From assembly GCA_016867955.1 (NCBI GenBank), contig VGIE01000163.1, positions 1-5,839 of the forward strand: 5,839 nt of DNA, given 5' to 3'. The stretch is from Betaproteobacteria bacterium. GTDB taxonomy: Bacteria; Pseudomonadota; Gammaproteobacteria; Burkholderiales; SG8-39. Below, one piece after another: positions 5,622 through 5,839 of this stretch. The stretch's first letter is position 1. Each line of letters opens with the position of its first letter. The notes beneath the pieces were generated by a model. The model saw only the letters and a program-made list of their open reading frames with translations, was not told the origin of the DNA and searched no databases. A program made the position numbers and the translations under genes.

Positions 5622-5839
5622 TTAGGTTCGAACCGGGACCTTAGACCGGCCCAAATACTGATCCGAGAGGCATCGGTGCAGGCCTGTGCTTGCGCTAACC
5701 CGCGTGTGAACGCCTGCGCCGCCATAAGAGTCTTCCGCGGAGCATGGTAGCCCTCCTTGCCCGCGCGAACCAGCCGCCGCATGCAATGTCCATTCCAATC
5801 GCGTGGGCATCCGCCGTAAGCAACCCCCCGTATCTTTCG
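5622..5839. other. Right flank with no supportable gene
   Basis: After the binding-protein stop I see no convincing hairpin with a T-tract and no recognisable protein. Short frames stay open to the right edge on both strands, for example minus 5838-5695 (a 47-aa frame containing LLTADAHAIGMDIACGGWF) and plus from ATG 5744. None has a recognised motif or a good Shine-Dalgarno. GC rises again compared with the preceding gene. This could be the edge of another gene or plain intergenic DNA. Confidence 0.4.

Noticed and set aside
5628..5637. GGTTCGAACC resembling a tRNA T-arm or a tRNA-end attachment site
   Set aside because: The flanks do not form a 5-bp T-stem on either strand and there is no acceptor, anticodon or D-arm; it is a short palindrome just after the CDS.
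1..5839. CRISPR array, rRNA or complete tRNA genes, transposase or integrase
   Set aside because: No regularly spaced repeats, no RNA-gene signatures and no mobile-element proteins were found on either strand.

Overview
The window looks like accessory catabolic and transport DNA from a high-GC Gram-negative bacterium. The evidence is GC-rich codon use, strong Shine-Dalgarno sequences, a LivF-type ABC ATPase and a periplasmic binding protein with a Sec signal peptide. A Proteobacterium is likely. A Burkholderiales-like betaproteobacterium is a reasonable but unproven guess from the general character of the proteins.

Left part (about 1-3115, minus strand, very GC-rich). Read in the direction of transcription, it holds a LivF-type ABC ATPase (2387-3115), an AKR-type aldo/keto reductase (1217-2266) and a thiolase-superfamily protein (1-1145) that runs off the left edge a few residues short of its expected C-terminus. 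The thiolase-like protein is the most interesting gene. By hand alignment the nucleophilic Cys is a Gly, and the two catalytic His positions are Tyr290 and Tyr341. That pattern points to the SCP-x/Ltp2-like branch, which includes retro-aldolases that cleave acyl-CoA side chains together with a DUF35 partner, rather than to a true thiolase.

Right part (about 3218-5621, clearly lower GC). An amidohydrolase-2 family enzyme (3218-4345, minus) and a periplasmic solute-binding protein (4590-5621, plus) are divergently transcribed from a 244-bp intergenic region. That region holds a plausible promoter for the amidohydrolase, a 9-bp direct repeat overlapping its -35 box, a 21-bp inverted repeat upstream of the binding-protein gene, and a small stem-loop that would place the amidohydrolase Shine-Dalgarno in its loop. 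A natural reading is that the binding protein captures an organic acid or aromatic compound that the amidohydrolase then processes. This is inference; no permease or ATPase for the binding protein is visible.

The two parts meet in a 102-bp non-coding stretch (3116-3217). There base composition changes, the ATPase gene loses any visible partner (no livG, livH, livM or livK) and its start has no clear ribosome-binding site. This looks like a recombination junction. The last 218 bases (5622-5839) contain no gene I can support.
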